Assembly (NCBI RefSeq): GCF_963675165.1
Contig: NC_087391.1
Span: forward strand, 2,685,001-2,749,000
Length of the DNA stretch: 64,000 bases
Direction of reading: 5' to 3'
Source of the DNA: Halichondria panicea
Lineage: Eukaryota > Porifera > Demospongiae > Suberitida > Halichondriidae
Below, one piece after another: positions 27,085 through 40,700 of the stretch. The notes under the pieces were generated by a model. That model had not been told where the DNA came from, ran no database searches, and saw nothing but the letters and a program-made list of their open reading frames with translations. The position numbers were made by a program, and so were the translations under genes. Numbering within the stretch: the first letter of the stretch is position 1; each line of letters begins with the position of its first letter.

Positions 27085-28358
27085 ATGGGCCATTGCAAAT
27101 CTGCTCAGCATGGCCCCAGTGGCGATTCAGACGATGAGTTTTCCAGGGAAATGGACAAGGAGTTATTGTCAAAGATACAGTTCTCAGTGTCACCCAGCGT
27201 AGCTCAGGCAACTAATATTACCCGGATGTGTGAAGTAATTGCTAAACCAAAAGAGGAACCGGCAATGTCAACTGGTAAATAATTATAGTAATAGTTGCAG
27301 GCCGCGCTATTGAATTATGTTTTCATTTTGGTTGCATTTCATTTTGTTATGCCTTTGAGGAAGGACACACTGGTTCTGCATAAATGTTACTTTTCTGTTG
27401 CAGGCTCCCCCAAGCCCAAGTCGATAATTGTTCAACCACAGAACTCTCATGAAGTCTATGATGAGCTCTGCTTTGATTCATCAGAAAGTGAGGGTGAGGA
27501 TGACCAGGCAGGAAGCACCCGATATGTGGGCAAGAAAGTTAGCAAGCTGTCTAATGACGAGCTGTTCTATGACCCTGGTCTGGACGACGAGGACGAGAGA
27601 TGGGTCAACAGGCAGAGAATGGCTTATCATAATGGTTGGTTACCGATGTTGGCCATGTCCCAATAAGGCAAAAAGACACGAGCACATGCAACATGTACAT
27701 TGTGATTATAATGGGATACGAGCTGCTATTAGCATACAGATACAAGAATGTTTTACAATAATGACTGTACTGTGCTTGAATTAATACTTTACTTCAGTTA
27801 AGGTGTCTCATTCACTCGAGAAGCAAAAGAAGAGTAAGCGAGCCTGGTCAAAGCCTGCAAACACTGGGGAACACGTTGGGTCTGAACACAAGACAGAAGA
27901 TAACGAGACAGTGAAAGATGCAGCAGCTCAGGATTTGGAGTCACGCCTGTCAAAGTCGGATGCTGTGTTAAACTGTCCTGCTTGCATGACAACTCTGTGC
28001 CTCGACTGTCAAAGGTAAAATTAATATTGAAAATTGAAGCTAATCACCATGTGTGGATAAACTATACACCTTCATGTTAATTTTTCCTAATTCCTGCCAC
28101 AGACATGACCAATACGTGAGCCAGTACAGAGCGATGTTTGTCCTCAATTGTGTGATTGTGAAAGAAGAGACACTCACCTATAATCCAAAATCTGGAAAAA
28201 AGGGTCAGAAGCGGAGAAGAGGGAAGGATAAGGGAAATGTGACTGAGGAACAGTCTGCCTACCATCCCGTAAAATGTCACGAATGCAATACCGAAGTTGC
28301 TGTTTATGATCACGATGAGGTGTTTCACTTCTTTAACGTTTTAGCTAGTGCTCCATGA
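27085..28358 (+). CDS. EAPP: E2F-associated phosphoprotein
   Basis: EAPP is a conserved nuclear protein linked in vertebrates to E2F-dependent transcription. Exons 27085-27274, 27404-27634, 27798-28014 and 28103-28358 join to 297 codons. An acidic N-terminal half (SGDSDDEFSREMDKEL, FDSSESEGEDD, NDELFYDP) precedes a diagnostic C-terminal zinc-ribbon-like block. That block reads LNCPACMTTLCLDCQRH, then YRAMFVLNC and CHECNTEVAVYD, ending DEVFHFFNVLAS. This end is almost identical to vertebrate EAPP, including the CPAC / CLDC / CHEC cysteine pairs. The 27085 ATG has a good context (AGAGATGG), but the frame is open upstream and a CTCTCTCAG acceptor lies at about 27053-27061. A further 5' exon encoding the usual DYDPY start may therefore exist. 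Exon 2's donor GTTGGT is weak. CCDC88 begins 420 bp downstream on the same strand. Confidence 0.9.
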
Positions 28359-28778
28359 AGCAAATCATTTCTGTTCCCTTCAAGTGCTTATTGCATTAAT
28401 TATGTTGACAGCATTCATGATTAAAACCACATTCATAGTCAATTGTTCTCTGGGTGGAGCAGATCATGTGATCTGTATGAATATCATTATCCTAACACCT
28501 GGATACATTCTAATTGAACCCCTGTTTTAAAGTTTTAAAGTATTAGACCCATGGTACATGACTAGACTGTTGTTGTTGAAGGCACGTATCATTATACGTA
28601 CACGGCTGTGTGCTCTCTGGGTATTAGTCTATGTACAGAGCTACAAGATACTGATACGACGTTGTTTGTATCCTACAATCACTGGAGTCTATTTGTGTGT
28701 GGGGGAAACTTGGCTACCAAGGCCACCCAGGTAGCTGTATTCAGAGCTACTGTACTGTAGAGAGGAGCCTAGAGAATC
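28359..28778. other. Spacer between EAPP and CCDC88-like gene
   Basis: It contains the EAPP 3' end and the presumptive promoter and leader of the CCDC88-like gene. No repeat or exon was recognised. Confidence 0.5.
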
Positions 28779-31700
28779 ATGTCTAACTCTACAACACCCA
28801 CTGGTCCCACAAAGGCTGAGCAGTTTATGAACTCTCCTCTAGTGGCATGGGTGAGTTTTGTATTAAATGTTGTTAATTAATAGATACTATAGAACTCAAT
28901 GGCACGGTTTTTTGTTGCTAAAAGACTTTGTTTAGTCTTCGATTAAAGTTGATAATTGTGTGTCATTATGTGTGATCAACGTTCCAAGTCATTGCCTAAT
29001 GGTTTTAATATACGAAAGGTAGCATATGTCCCAATGGTACACACGTAGCCTGGACTACTGTAGTTGTTTGCGCTCTTGCCAACTGTGTGTGGAGAGATAC
29101 TACATTTATCTTGGTGTTTTGATGTTGTTGTCGATAAGCTAATTAGATTTCCTTTATTAGGTAAAGAGTTAGGTAAAGAGATGCGCTGTAGTACAAATAC
29201 ACCATTAGTACACGCACAAGTGTATGTTTATATTGTCTAATTCATGTTTATACAATTCCTGATCCTGTACATGTAGTACACAGTCAAAAGTAGAGGTAAT
29301 AAGAGAGCGAGGGTGGAGAGCAAGAGTGTCGAAAATAGCTATACATGTGTGCTGCATTGCGTTCGTTTCAGCGTATCAAGTTTATTGCGTAACAAGAGTG
29401 GTTTCCATCCTCTCCAAGACAACTACTGTCTTTGTTTAGGAATAGAGCTTTCTACAGGTATATACTGGTAACCGCCTTCTATCTACTAGACTGTCTATGC
29501 ACACATCTAGCCACACATGTAGCTAAACTGCACTAGCATGCGAGCAGCTTCACAATGAGTTATAAAGCGCCATGCAGCTCATGTACGTCATGTATGTCAT
29601 GTTACTTTCCACACACACACTCCCTCTCTCATATTTTGTTATGCACTCCTCATAGGTGCTTATCGCGATCGAATAATGATTGCCGACAGTATTGATTAGT
29701 TTGTGCTTTTTGTTGCTATGATGAGGGAAAATGGGTATGTAATGTACATTTAGTCGCTGTAATTATGTAGATACGTATAGGATATACCATTCCTACGAAG
29801 AGGATATACGTGAGTGCATATCCTCTGAGTAGGTGTGGTGACTTACACCACGTGACTGCAGCACTATAAAAAGACCTCCCCCACGATGCATACTGCAAAA
29901 GAGCAAAGCTATGTCAGATTTTGCAGCCGTCAAAGAGCCAGTTGAGCAACATGTCGATTCCTTGGTCCAAGCGTTGTGCATTCGACGTCCCTTACTGGAG
30001 TTGCAAGGGATAAAATGTATCTGAACCACGCCCATGGACCCATGGAGGCTTATATTAGCCATCTTGTTGGAGAGCAGCTTCCGTGTTTTTGCGGTCGCTT
30101 TGAGTCTTAGTACCATCAAGCATAGCTCCTTTCTCTTTGCTTACACTTTCGAACAAATGAAAACACCTTGAAAACTGTGCATGCCTGGGACTGTATGTTA
30201 TTTTTCTATGTATCATACAGCTGTTGACCAATGAGATCAATTAGTGGTGACGTAAGTGTGGTACAAAACAGTGAAAGATTAGGTACATGTACGTATGTAC
30301 ATGTATATGCTCAGTATTAGTAGGTAAGGTGCAATGTGTTTCGTGTCAGGCTTCTAGGAACTTTCAATCTTTTCAGTAATACAATTGAATCCATTATAAT
30401 AGTACTCTCCGAATGTACTGTGTTATTTGTAGCTATCTGGTTTTGACAAGGTACATTAAGCCAACTATGGTTGTGTGTCAACGTAGTGTGAATTGCTGCT
30501 GAGCCTTTGACGTATTATATTGTGCACTATAAATGTACGTTGCTCTTGTGTCAATTATCAATTTGTTTGTTCCTCAGTTTTGATTGTCCCATGATAGATA
30601 GATGTACATTCATGTTGGCAGTTACTAGTTTCCTAGTTCACTCGGTTGCAATATTGAATTGAAATTATGCCTTAGGATGAGTTCCATGTCAAAGTGGATG
30701 TACTATTATGTTTCAGCAACGCTGTTCCTTCAAACTTGAGCCAGAGGCTTCAATATTTGTAGTAGAACAGAAAATAGATGTTCCTCGAGGGTATGCCAAC
30801 CATTAAATTTTAACCAACCCAGTATTTGAGCCGTCAAACTAATAGGCAGTTTTGGTCTGATTTATGTCATAATGTGAACTTTATTAATACCTGCAGCTCA
30901 AAACATTTGACCAGACTGTGCCAATAGAGACTGTGCATGACCTGAGCAATGGAGTACTGCTCAACAAAGTTATGTACACTGTGTAAGTGAATGATAAAGT
31001 AATCAGCCACTCTTGAAACACTTTTTGTATTGTGTAGTGTTCATTGTAGTGGGATTTGCAGCTTAATATTTGTGAATTGTTCCTCTGATTGTATGTACAG
31101 TATACAATTATTTTTTATCTGTTTTTCAGGGACCCCAATGCCTACAGCATGTCCAAAGTTAACAGGAGTGTCACCTTGGACTTGGCTTTGTGTCTACAAA
31201 ACTTCCAAATTTTGGTACAGAGGATTAAGCACTTTTACCTCACTTCTGTCCAACAGCTCGTCATTTGTAATCTCCCTAACATCTCGTCAATCTGCTACGA
31301 TCCAGAGTCAGGTGTGTAGAGCATACAGTATACGTACATGTATACTTACTGGCGTGTCTAACGAGGGGCTTTGGAGGCTTGAGCACCCCTCTGGCCTCCC
31401 AGACAACCATGAGACTATATAATCTAGCTATCAGCACTGGTGTAGCTTAACTGAGCAGTTTTATCGAATTCTCTATGCATATGAATTTACATTTATTGGC
31501 TTGATTGAGCAAGCAAATAGGGTATCAACAACTTTTTTTCCTGTAAATCCTGAGCACCCCCTGCTTCAATTTCTAGAAATGCCCCTGTTCACAGTACATG
31601 CAACATGAAGTATGCATAATTAATTCACACAGCCACTTTGTGTGTGTATGGCACCCCAAGTTTTCTATTTACATTGTAAATGCCTCAAGCATCAAATGAA

Positions 31701-34700
31701 TTGTATTCCTTTGCTGTAAGTGTTCCTAAACCCATAGCTCAGGCTTGCATCATAACTTTGTGGGGTCAACCCATAAATTGCTAATTGTTCTTCCCCCAGA
31801 CTTTAGTCTAGACCAGTTGGAGAAGTTGCTCACTCTGCTACTGGGCTGTGCCATACAGTGCGAATCCAAGGGCCCCATCATTGAAAACATGAAGAGCATG
31901 GACCTATCTCAGCAACAGTCACTTGTGCTGCACATCCAACAGGTCACTGACTCCACCGACTATGTATGCTCCATAGACTGGAACGACCTCGAGGAGATCT
32001 CGAAACAGTGAGAGCTGCAAACAGTATTGTATTCCATAGCTGTACGTGTGAAATCAAACAAGCAGAAGCTCAATGCAATTTGTTCTTGGTCTGTATTGTC
32101 ATACTCCCATACTCTATCTACATACTTCCAGATTATTGTCATACATACACTATCAACTTGCTTTCAGGAGCCTTGAAGGGCTATGTCGGCACGCCTATAT
32201 TCACCTTCAACGTGTAGCCAAGGAGCGAGACCACCACTATGACCATATCACAGAGATCCTACTAGAGAGAGATTATTACAAGAGCCTTCATGACTCACAG
32301 AACTCTGAGCTCTCTGTTCATCATGTAAACGGTTTGCCAGTATCGTCACCGATAAGATCACCCTCTGTAAATCCTGAGATGATTGAGCTCAAGAAAAAGT
32401 GTAGGGCACTGCAAGAGAAACTGTGAGTTGTGCTGACATCTGTATAACAAAAGTTACTTTGTTCAGTTTATGTAGACAGGTACATGCACATAATAATGCC
32501 CGTAATTAGTATTATGTGCGTGACCAGTGCACACATCCTACCAAGTACATGTACAATGTATGGCATGAACAACGTACTACATGTATGTACAGTAGAACCT
32601 CATTATCCGGAAGTACATGCCACACCTACGAGGAGGATATGTACCTACATGTGTACATGTATATTATGTTCTCCGAGTAGGTGTGGTATATCATATCTGC
32701 TACCGTGGCATGTGACTGCAGCATTATAAAAGGACCTCCCCCTAGCAACAATTCAGTGCATGATGCATACTGCAAGACTATGTCGGATTTTGCAGCACTA
32801 GTTAAGCAACACGTCGGGTCCTACGGATGCTCAGGAGCTTCCTAGGTCCAAGCGCTGTGCATTCGATGTCTTTTGCTGCAGTTGCAAGCTCTTCTTGGCT
32901 AAAATGTATACAGACCCATATAATATAGAGGGCTTAACAATCTTATTGGAGAACATTTTCCGTGCTTCTGCCGTCATTTGGAGTCTTAGTACCGTCAAGC
33001 ATGGCTCCTTTCTGTTTGCTTACTTTCTTTGACAATTAATGACAAACACCTTAATATCTGTGCATGCCTGCATGGGGCCGTATGTTATTCTTCTATAATA
33101 ATCCTACAGCTGACAAATTTTTCTACGATGGAGACAAATCAGAAAATGGGCATGTCTTTTAAATACGCAATGAATAACTGTTTCCATGGAGACATGCATG
33201 ATATCTTCTGTGCATGCCTAGACGACCAGGTACACTAAATTTGGATCAATAAGTGGGTGGATCAAGGCGTAGTTTATCTGCATCTGGACTAAGGTGTCTG
33301 GATAATTGTAGTTCTACTGTACCTTTGTTTAGTATTAGGGTTAGTAAGTATAATTTAGCAACTTAGCAGGCCTTTATCTAATATCCAAATAAATTTTTGT
33401 TCCGAGATAGCATCAATTCTCGGGTACTATACTGACAATAAGAATTTCCCGGGGGGCGAGCGCCTCTCCCCTAAATGAAGCCCTGCTTTAAGTACTTGCC
33501 TGATCCGTTTTACCGTTATTGCCCACATACACAGAGACGGCAGGGCCGAAACTCTTTCTGATGCCCGCGAGGAAGGTGACAAACTGAGATTGGCTGTGAA
33601 ACAGCTCCATCAAGAAAAGAGAGAGTTGGCTGAAGATGCTAAGAGTGTGCGGGTGTACAGGGATGAAGTTGAAGCTCTCAGAGTTCAAAGTGCAAAGGTT
33701 GAAAAACTTGAGATCGAAGTAATTAAGTACAAGCAGAAGGCCGAAGATACTGATTACTTGAAGAAAAGAATTGCTGTAAGTCTCATCAATCACGTGAATA
33801 TCAAAATCCTCTTAGTCTATTATGCATCACTGTACTATGTACATGTACAGGATATTAAAACTTTTACCTCACTCTTCCCCTCAGGACCTTCAAGGCCAGA
33901 ATGACCTGATGTCACAAACCAAAAAGCTCCTGGAGCAGAAGGCCACTTCTTTGTCTGCCAAGACTGAGGGTATGGATGAGCTTCAAGAAGCTGTAGTGTC
34001 CTGCAAGGTGAGAGCGGAGGCTCTGGAGGAGGAAAAGGAGATGGACAGTCAGAGAATAGAGGAGCTACTCAGTAACAATACGCGACTGGAAATAGACAAC
34101 AGGCAGTAGTGAGTATTGTTGTATTGTGTGGAACTAAAGTATTAATTGACACAAATACATTGTACATATTTTTATGTGCATGTACAATACTTAAATCTGT
34201 TGCATGGCAACCAAAGGCTTAGTTTGTTATTTGTTATGTGAAAATGTGTGCACTGCACTGTTCAGAGCTGTACCGTAATGGAATGGAACTCGTTCAGTTT
34301 ATAAGCTCAATTTCTTTCATTCCAGTCAAGAAAAGTGTGCTCTGCTGACTAGTGAGCTGGAATCCTTAAGAGAGTCGTCTGCCTCCAGCATTGGAGCTCC
34401 AGGAGAATCTAGTAGCCTTAGCTTTGAGCTAACAGAGGCTGATTTGTAAGTAATGCACACGCACCTTCTCCCACACACAAAGTGCTGACGAACATTTGCT
34501 ATAATAATGTCGTAAGTGGATGTTAATTATTTTGATTGCTAATGTACTAGAATGTTTTGCGAGCATCAAACATATGCGAACTTTGCGATGGTTGATCAAT
34601 TTGCAACAATAAAATCCGCAAAACCTAAATTATTACTAGTAAATACACACGATCCTTGCCAGAACGCAATAGTTAGATCGCAAAGGGTAAAATTTGCTGC

Positions 34701-37700
34701 TGATTTGGTTAGATCGCAAAGGGTAAAATTTGCTGCTGATTTGGCTCATTCGCAAAGGTTTTGACCAGCAAAACATTCTAGTAATACGGTACTGCACCAG
34801 GAGTGCATGCCTGACTGCACATTGTACACATACAACACCTGTACTGTACACAAAATATAATTATAACTTGTGTGGATGTTTGTATGTGAATGTAATTTGA
34901 TCACTCTGCAAATGTCTATGTGCATGCTTAGAAGTGTCTCATTCTAATCTCCTGTCCCATCAGAGCATCAAAGGTGAAGGTGGTCCGGCTTGAGAAAGAG
35001 GCTCGTGAAATGGAAAAGACAATGGAGGCTTTGAGGCATGCCCAAGCCAAAGGAGCTGAGCTGGAGAAAACTACCAAGAAACTTCATGCTCAGACACACA
35101 GTGACAGGAAAGATATAATTAAGCTGAAGGAAGAGAATGAAGTGTTGAAGGTGAAGGCCAGTCGTGTGGACAAGCTGCAGGTGGAGCTCAGCACTCAGAG
35201 GGAAAGGCTTGATGAGGCCAATAGGATAGCACCAAAGTTGAAGGTTGGTGATTTACTAGTGCGACGAGATTTAGACCATAGTGCTGTGCCAGAAAGCATG
35301 CTATAATGTGCCTGTTCTGTTTGTGGTAAAAGGTCACCACATGTGGTCACCAATTACATGTACATCATCTTTAGAAGTGTGTAATAAATTCAATGCTGTT
35401 CATAATTATATTCAGAATATCAAAGTTCGCAATGAGAACCTCTTGGAAGCTAAGGCTAAACTGGAGGATGAAGTGGAGGCCCTTCAGGCTAAAGTGGCCC
35501 TAATCAGTGAGTATTGTCTCTGTAGTAAACGCTTTACATTATGTCTCTATTAATTCACTCAAAGGTCACATTCAGGATGAAAATGCTTCTCTCAAAGTCC
35601 AACTAGACTCTCATAACTCAGTAAGTTGTGTATACTACTATTGTATACCTGCTACCTGCTTGCATTAAATGTGTATTCTTCACAGCATTATTGTATACAT
35701 TCTTGCATACCCGCTGTATTATTATGGTTAACATACTGTACAATGGTTGTGCTATAATTGTTACTGTGGTAACACTTTAGGAACATGAAGAGGACCAGAG
35801 AAGACTGCAAGAACTATTAGAACAAAACGCACAGCTAGAACTGGAGAAAAAGAAAGTGTAAGTAAAAAGATTGCGTTAGTAGCTCATGTACTGAGCTTTG
35901 CACTGTATTTTCACTTTAGATTTGAAGAGTCTGAGGCACAGCGAGCCCAATTGTTGCAGCTGCAGACTAGGAGCAGTTCGAGTGCTCACAAGACGATACT
36001 CAGCCCTCCAAGGGTCTCAGAAGCTGAAATGTATGTTCATTAATTTTATACAGATTATTACAGTGTAGTAGTTGCACAATGTAGATGCCTTATACAGTTT
36101 GAGGTATCACGTATGCAATTCATTTGGTAGCAAATGATCTATGCATGTAGTCATGCACTCCTAGTGTGTAGTATACATTGTTTGTTGCCTTTTGACCTTT
36201 GAGATCAAAGGAAATGCAGTCCCAGTACATGTATATGGCATAACCATTGTAGGGCCGATATATGGCATAATTATTGCAGTGAGTTAGAGGAAGATGCTTT
36301 GAGTCGCATTCTCAACCTACTATTCATTTCCAATACCCGGTACCCTATTAAAATGATTGTATATACAATGTAGCTCTATTAATGCCTGGGAGTAAACGGT
36401 TGATACTTTCCTTATCACGTATTTTTGCACCAGAGTGTCACTTTGAAGTACATGTACATGTATACGTGTTACATACATACATGTAACCGATCCAGCTATG
36501 GAAAGCCTGGCTAATTAGGTGGTCTTAGGTGAATTCTTGGTTTTGGGGTTGCCCGGTACCTGAATGCAAATGTTGGGGGGGGGTTTGAGCCAGTGGGGGG
36601 ATATCCCCCCTTTTCAAGTGTGTACTTTAAGTTCGATTTTAAGATAGAAAAATGCAGTGACGTGTGTTGTGCCTTTCCCAGAGCATCTCGTGCCAAGCTC
36701 CAAAGATTAGAGAAAGAGACTCGTGAGTTAGAGAAATCGATAGAGGCTCTGAGGCATTATCAGGCTAAGTGTGGAGAGCTAGAAAAGATGAACAAAAAGC
36801 TTCAATCACAGGCTCACACTGATCGAAGAGAAATCATCAGACTTAAGGAAGAGGTCCAAGGAAGTAGGTCCAAAGTAACACGACTAGAGATACAACAGTC
36901 TGAAATGAAAAGCCAGGAAGAGCGACTCGAGGATATTGACGGAGCTAGTACCAGAAAGATGATGGTGAGTGCTCCTGGACACATTGTGGCACATACTGGT
37001 CGGTATACGATGTACTAGTAGATATACATGTGCAGCATTCACACCTGGGAGAGTCTAGTGCAGTGTGTATAACAAACCCACAGATACATTGTTACGTAAC
37101 ATGTAGTTCATAAAAATATCTGGCGATCGTTACGTATACTAGCCAATATTGTTACACACATTCTGTGTCTGTCATTCACTTAGGAGCTGCGTCAGCAGAA
37201 TGCCCTCCTCTCGGAGACCAAGGTGTTGCTAGAGGAGGAGCTAACTGGGCTGCATGCCAAACTGGAGCAGTTGGGTGACATTCAGGCAGACAATGCTGCC
37301 CTCAATGTGAGAGTGGAGAGTCTGGAAGATGAGATAAATGAAGAAGGACTCAGGATGCAGGAGCTCCTACAGCAGAATGCTCAGCTTGAGATGAGCCAGG
37401 ACAGCAAGTAAGGCATGCATGGTCGTCAATCTTCTGTTTTGCAGTCTTTTCATGACTCTGTCCAAGCCTGTACTGTACGTATAATTAGTTTTAAATCTTT
37501 TACCGTGTTGCTACAGTATTGTGTATAATTATTGTGTGTGGCTAACATAATTATTATTATTTACAAAAACTTTGTGAGTGCTTATGGCTTTGCAAGAACG
37601 ATCAACAGCAAGTAGTAAATACGGTTGGATTAGCTGTTACGTTGATTATTAAACTGAGATGTGTAGACAGCCGCCGGTTATAGAAGTCAGTCAGTGTCGT

Positions 37701-40700
37701 TTGTCTGTGTCTGTGTATTCTGAGTCTGCTCACCTGGACGCCAAAAGTGCTGTGCTGAAAGCCTCATAAAACAAGTTATTAGTTGTGCCTTGGTGTGCGC
37801 ATGCGCAAGCAAAGTATACGATAGAGTACTGTAACAGTATTTGTGTCTCTCAATCTGTGTGTCTGTCTGTGTAGACTGCTATAGCTGCTCAATAATCATC
37901 GAAGTGCAAGTAAGGGCTTCTACATGTACATGTATATGCATTGGATTTGCAAAATAATGCTTCATTCTTGAGCTAAGCCCAAACAATGGCAGTCTTTCCA
38001 AATAGTGCGTATCAAAACTTTTCTACCCTACTACTCTACTCAGTTAGCTCTGCACTAGAAGGCTGGCTAACTATTGGCTGTAGCTGCAAGAGTGAGAAAA
38101 GAGCTGCACCTGAGCTGAGGGGGCCACCCAGGCCCACCCTCAACAAAACTTAAAGCAGCTACGAATGGACTTAATTCTTAGAAGTGCAATGTGCACATTG
38201 GCTAGCATAATTAACTGGTTTAATTTATAGTTCCTTGCATATGCGAAATATAACCACGTGGAGCCCTATTTGTTTCCATGCGAATGCTCAGGGTTTCCTT
38301 GATGACTCTGCTGTAATTACAGTCCCAGATGACCTACCACTACCAGTGGCGTGTACAATGGGGGGCTTTGGGGGCTTGAGCACCCCCCTGTCCTCCCAGA
38401 CAACCATGAAACTAATCCTATCACTCGTGCAGTAGCTAGCTAACTGTGCAGCTCCAAAGTACGTACGTGCAGATTTCTATCTCATTACAACGATTACAAG
38501 TCATGACCACGCCCAATTGAGCATGCGCAATCAGCATTGCCATATTCCAATGTTGTTATGTAATGCATAATAGCTGATCAAGATCCTCTGGACTCTCCCA
38601 GTCACCTCTTGCTCCACTGAGAGATTTTGAGAAGCAATGACTAACACTAGAGTGACTGGACATCCCCATTGCAGTGATTGACCAGTTTGCTAGGATGTAC
38701 CCCAGACAGAGCCTCCAAGTAGAAACTTTTCTTTTCAGTATTAATCAGCTCATTTTTCTGTATTTAATGATGATTTTCAGTATAAAACGATGTACAAAAC
38801 ATGGAAATTCGATGAAATGCTGTTTAGTGGCTTTGTACTTGCCCCGCCCCTTCAATAAAGGGGCGTGGCAAGCGAAACAAATAGCTGTCTTTCAGCACCA
38901 GACTCACTACCAGCATAAGGCGTAGAGCTACTACAGCTGTAGGGATGCTACTAGATCCTTCGCTGTCAACTATAGAGGTTATGCAGATCCGCCCACTTCC
39001 GGCCAAAACTCCCTAAAACTCATTAATTAGGGGGCGTGGTTACATATGTCTGCCATTTTGAGTGGCAAAAAGCACGAGTGGCAAGCAGTAGCAATGTTAT
39101 TTGCAAAAGTTTGCAGCTCTACTATGGCTGAGTGTGATGCAGGGAGAGTCTCCAACTACTTTCAAGAACTAGAACAGGGTGCTATAAAGCTATCATGTCA
39201 AGAAAAGGAGCATAAACAACAAGACAATGGATAAACCATGCAAACCAATTGACTGAATTGTAGATTTATAGAGCTGCACACACGTGAAAATGTTTGTCTA
39301 TTGCACTGATTTCTGTTTCCATATCATGTTTATGTTCAGTATCTCTGGAGAGAGAGCGTCTTGACTCTTTCTGCCTGTGATAGAGTGAATAACAAAAAAA
39401 TTAATGCGGGGGTGTAAAATTGCGCGCTATGCACGCCGCCCTATTTTTTTCTGTGCTCTTGAGCACCTCCCTGCTTCAATCTCTAGAAACGCCCCTGACT
39501 ACAGTATTACCAATCCCATTATCAAAGCCTTGCCACAGCTTTGTAGGTTTACATGTTAATAGTGGCCGGTGGCTTCTCTACTTACTTCATCATGCATGCT
39601 ACTGCTTTTACAGCATTCCTCTAGTTGTGAGACATGCTATTGATCAATGCTCTAGTTGATTGTTATTTGTGGTATTCTACTCGGCAGGTTGCATGCACTG
39701 TGTAGTGTTTGGATATCTGTTAATCTGTTGCATTTGTATGTATAGGTCTGTTGAGATTGAGACATTGAAGAGTCATGTGGCACAACTTAAGTTGAAACTC
39801 TCCAATGAAGGTTCGTACTAGAAATGCCACTAGAGTCTATAGTTTATAGGCTCCTGGAGTCGATGTGCGGATATATATTTATTACCCCTCAGATTTTACT
39901 ATTAACAACAATATTACTTAATGTTATAGACACAGACTCTAACGGACAAACTCAGCCAAGTGGTGTGGACCTGTGAGTAGCGTTTGTATTATGTACAATA
40001 AAGTGTGGCTGATTGTGTACATATTATGTGGCGTACCATATATGCTTGATCAGAGGCTGTGGCGTACCATATATGTTTGATCAGAGGCTGTGGCTACTAA
40101 ATGTTTCATTTTGCTGGCAGAGGAGGCTACAATTCGAGAGAGGCCACTGTCTGAGAGAGGCGTTTAGTAGGCCTACATGTACTAACACCCCAACTAATTC
40201 AGTTTTTAGTTTGTCATCAAAAGTATTTTCACCTGGACAAACTTGACTTAAATTTTCAAAAGCAATAACAAGTTGGTACCTAGCTAGCTGCTACCATAGA
40301 TACCAGTATCAATATAACTGAGGCTACTATTTGAAAGGGGCTTCTATTGCACTGAAGATGGGCTGTAGGTAGGCTACTATTTGAGTGTGGTCTCTGATCA
40401 AGCATATACGGTACTGTACGACCCTTTCTTTATATTTTAGTGTGTTGCTTTTTACCTAATGTATGTTTGAGTGTGTCTCTTACTATTCCAGTGAGAGTCA
40501 GACAAAGCTCTTGCGCTTGGAGAGGCAGAATCGTGAGCTGGATAGGTCACTGCAGGTGCTCAAGCAGAGCAGTGAGAGGGTCAATGCAGGGGTCGAAAAG
40601 ACAAACAAAAAGTTAACAGCCCAAATCCATGCCGACAATAAGGAGATTGCTAGACTCAAAGAGGTGAGGTGATTTTTGCTGGTTCACTATACTGGAAGAA

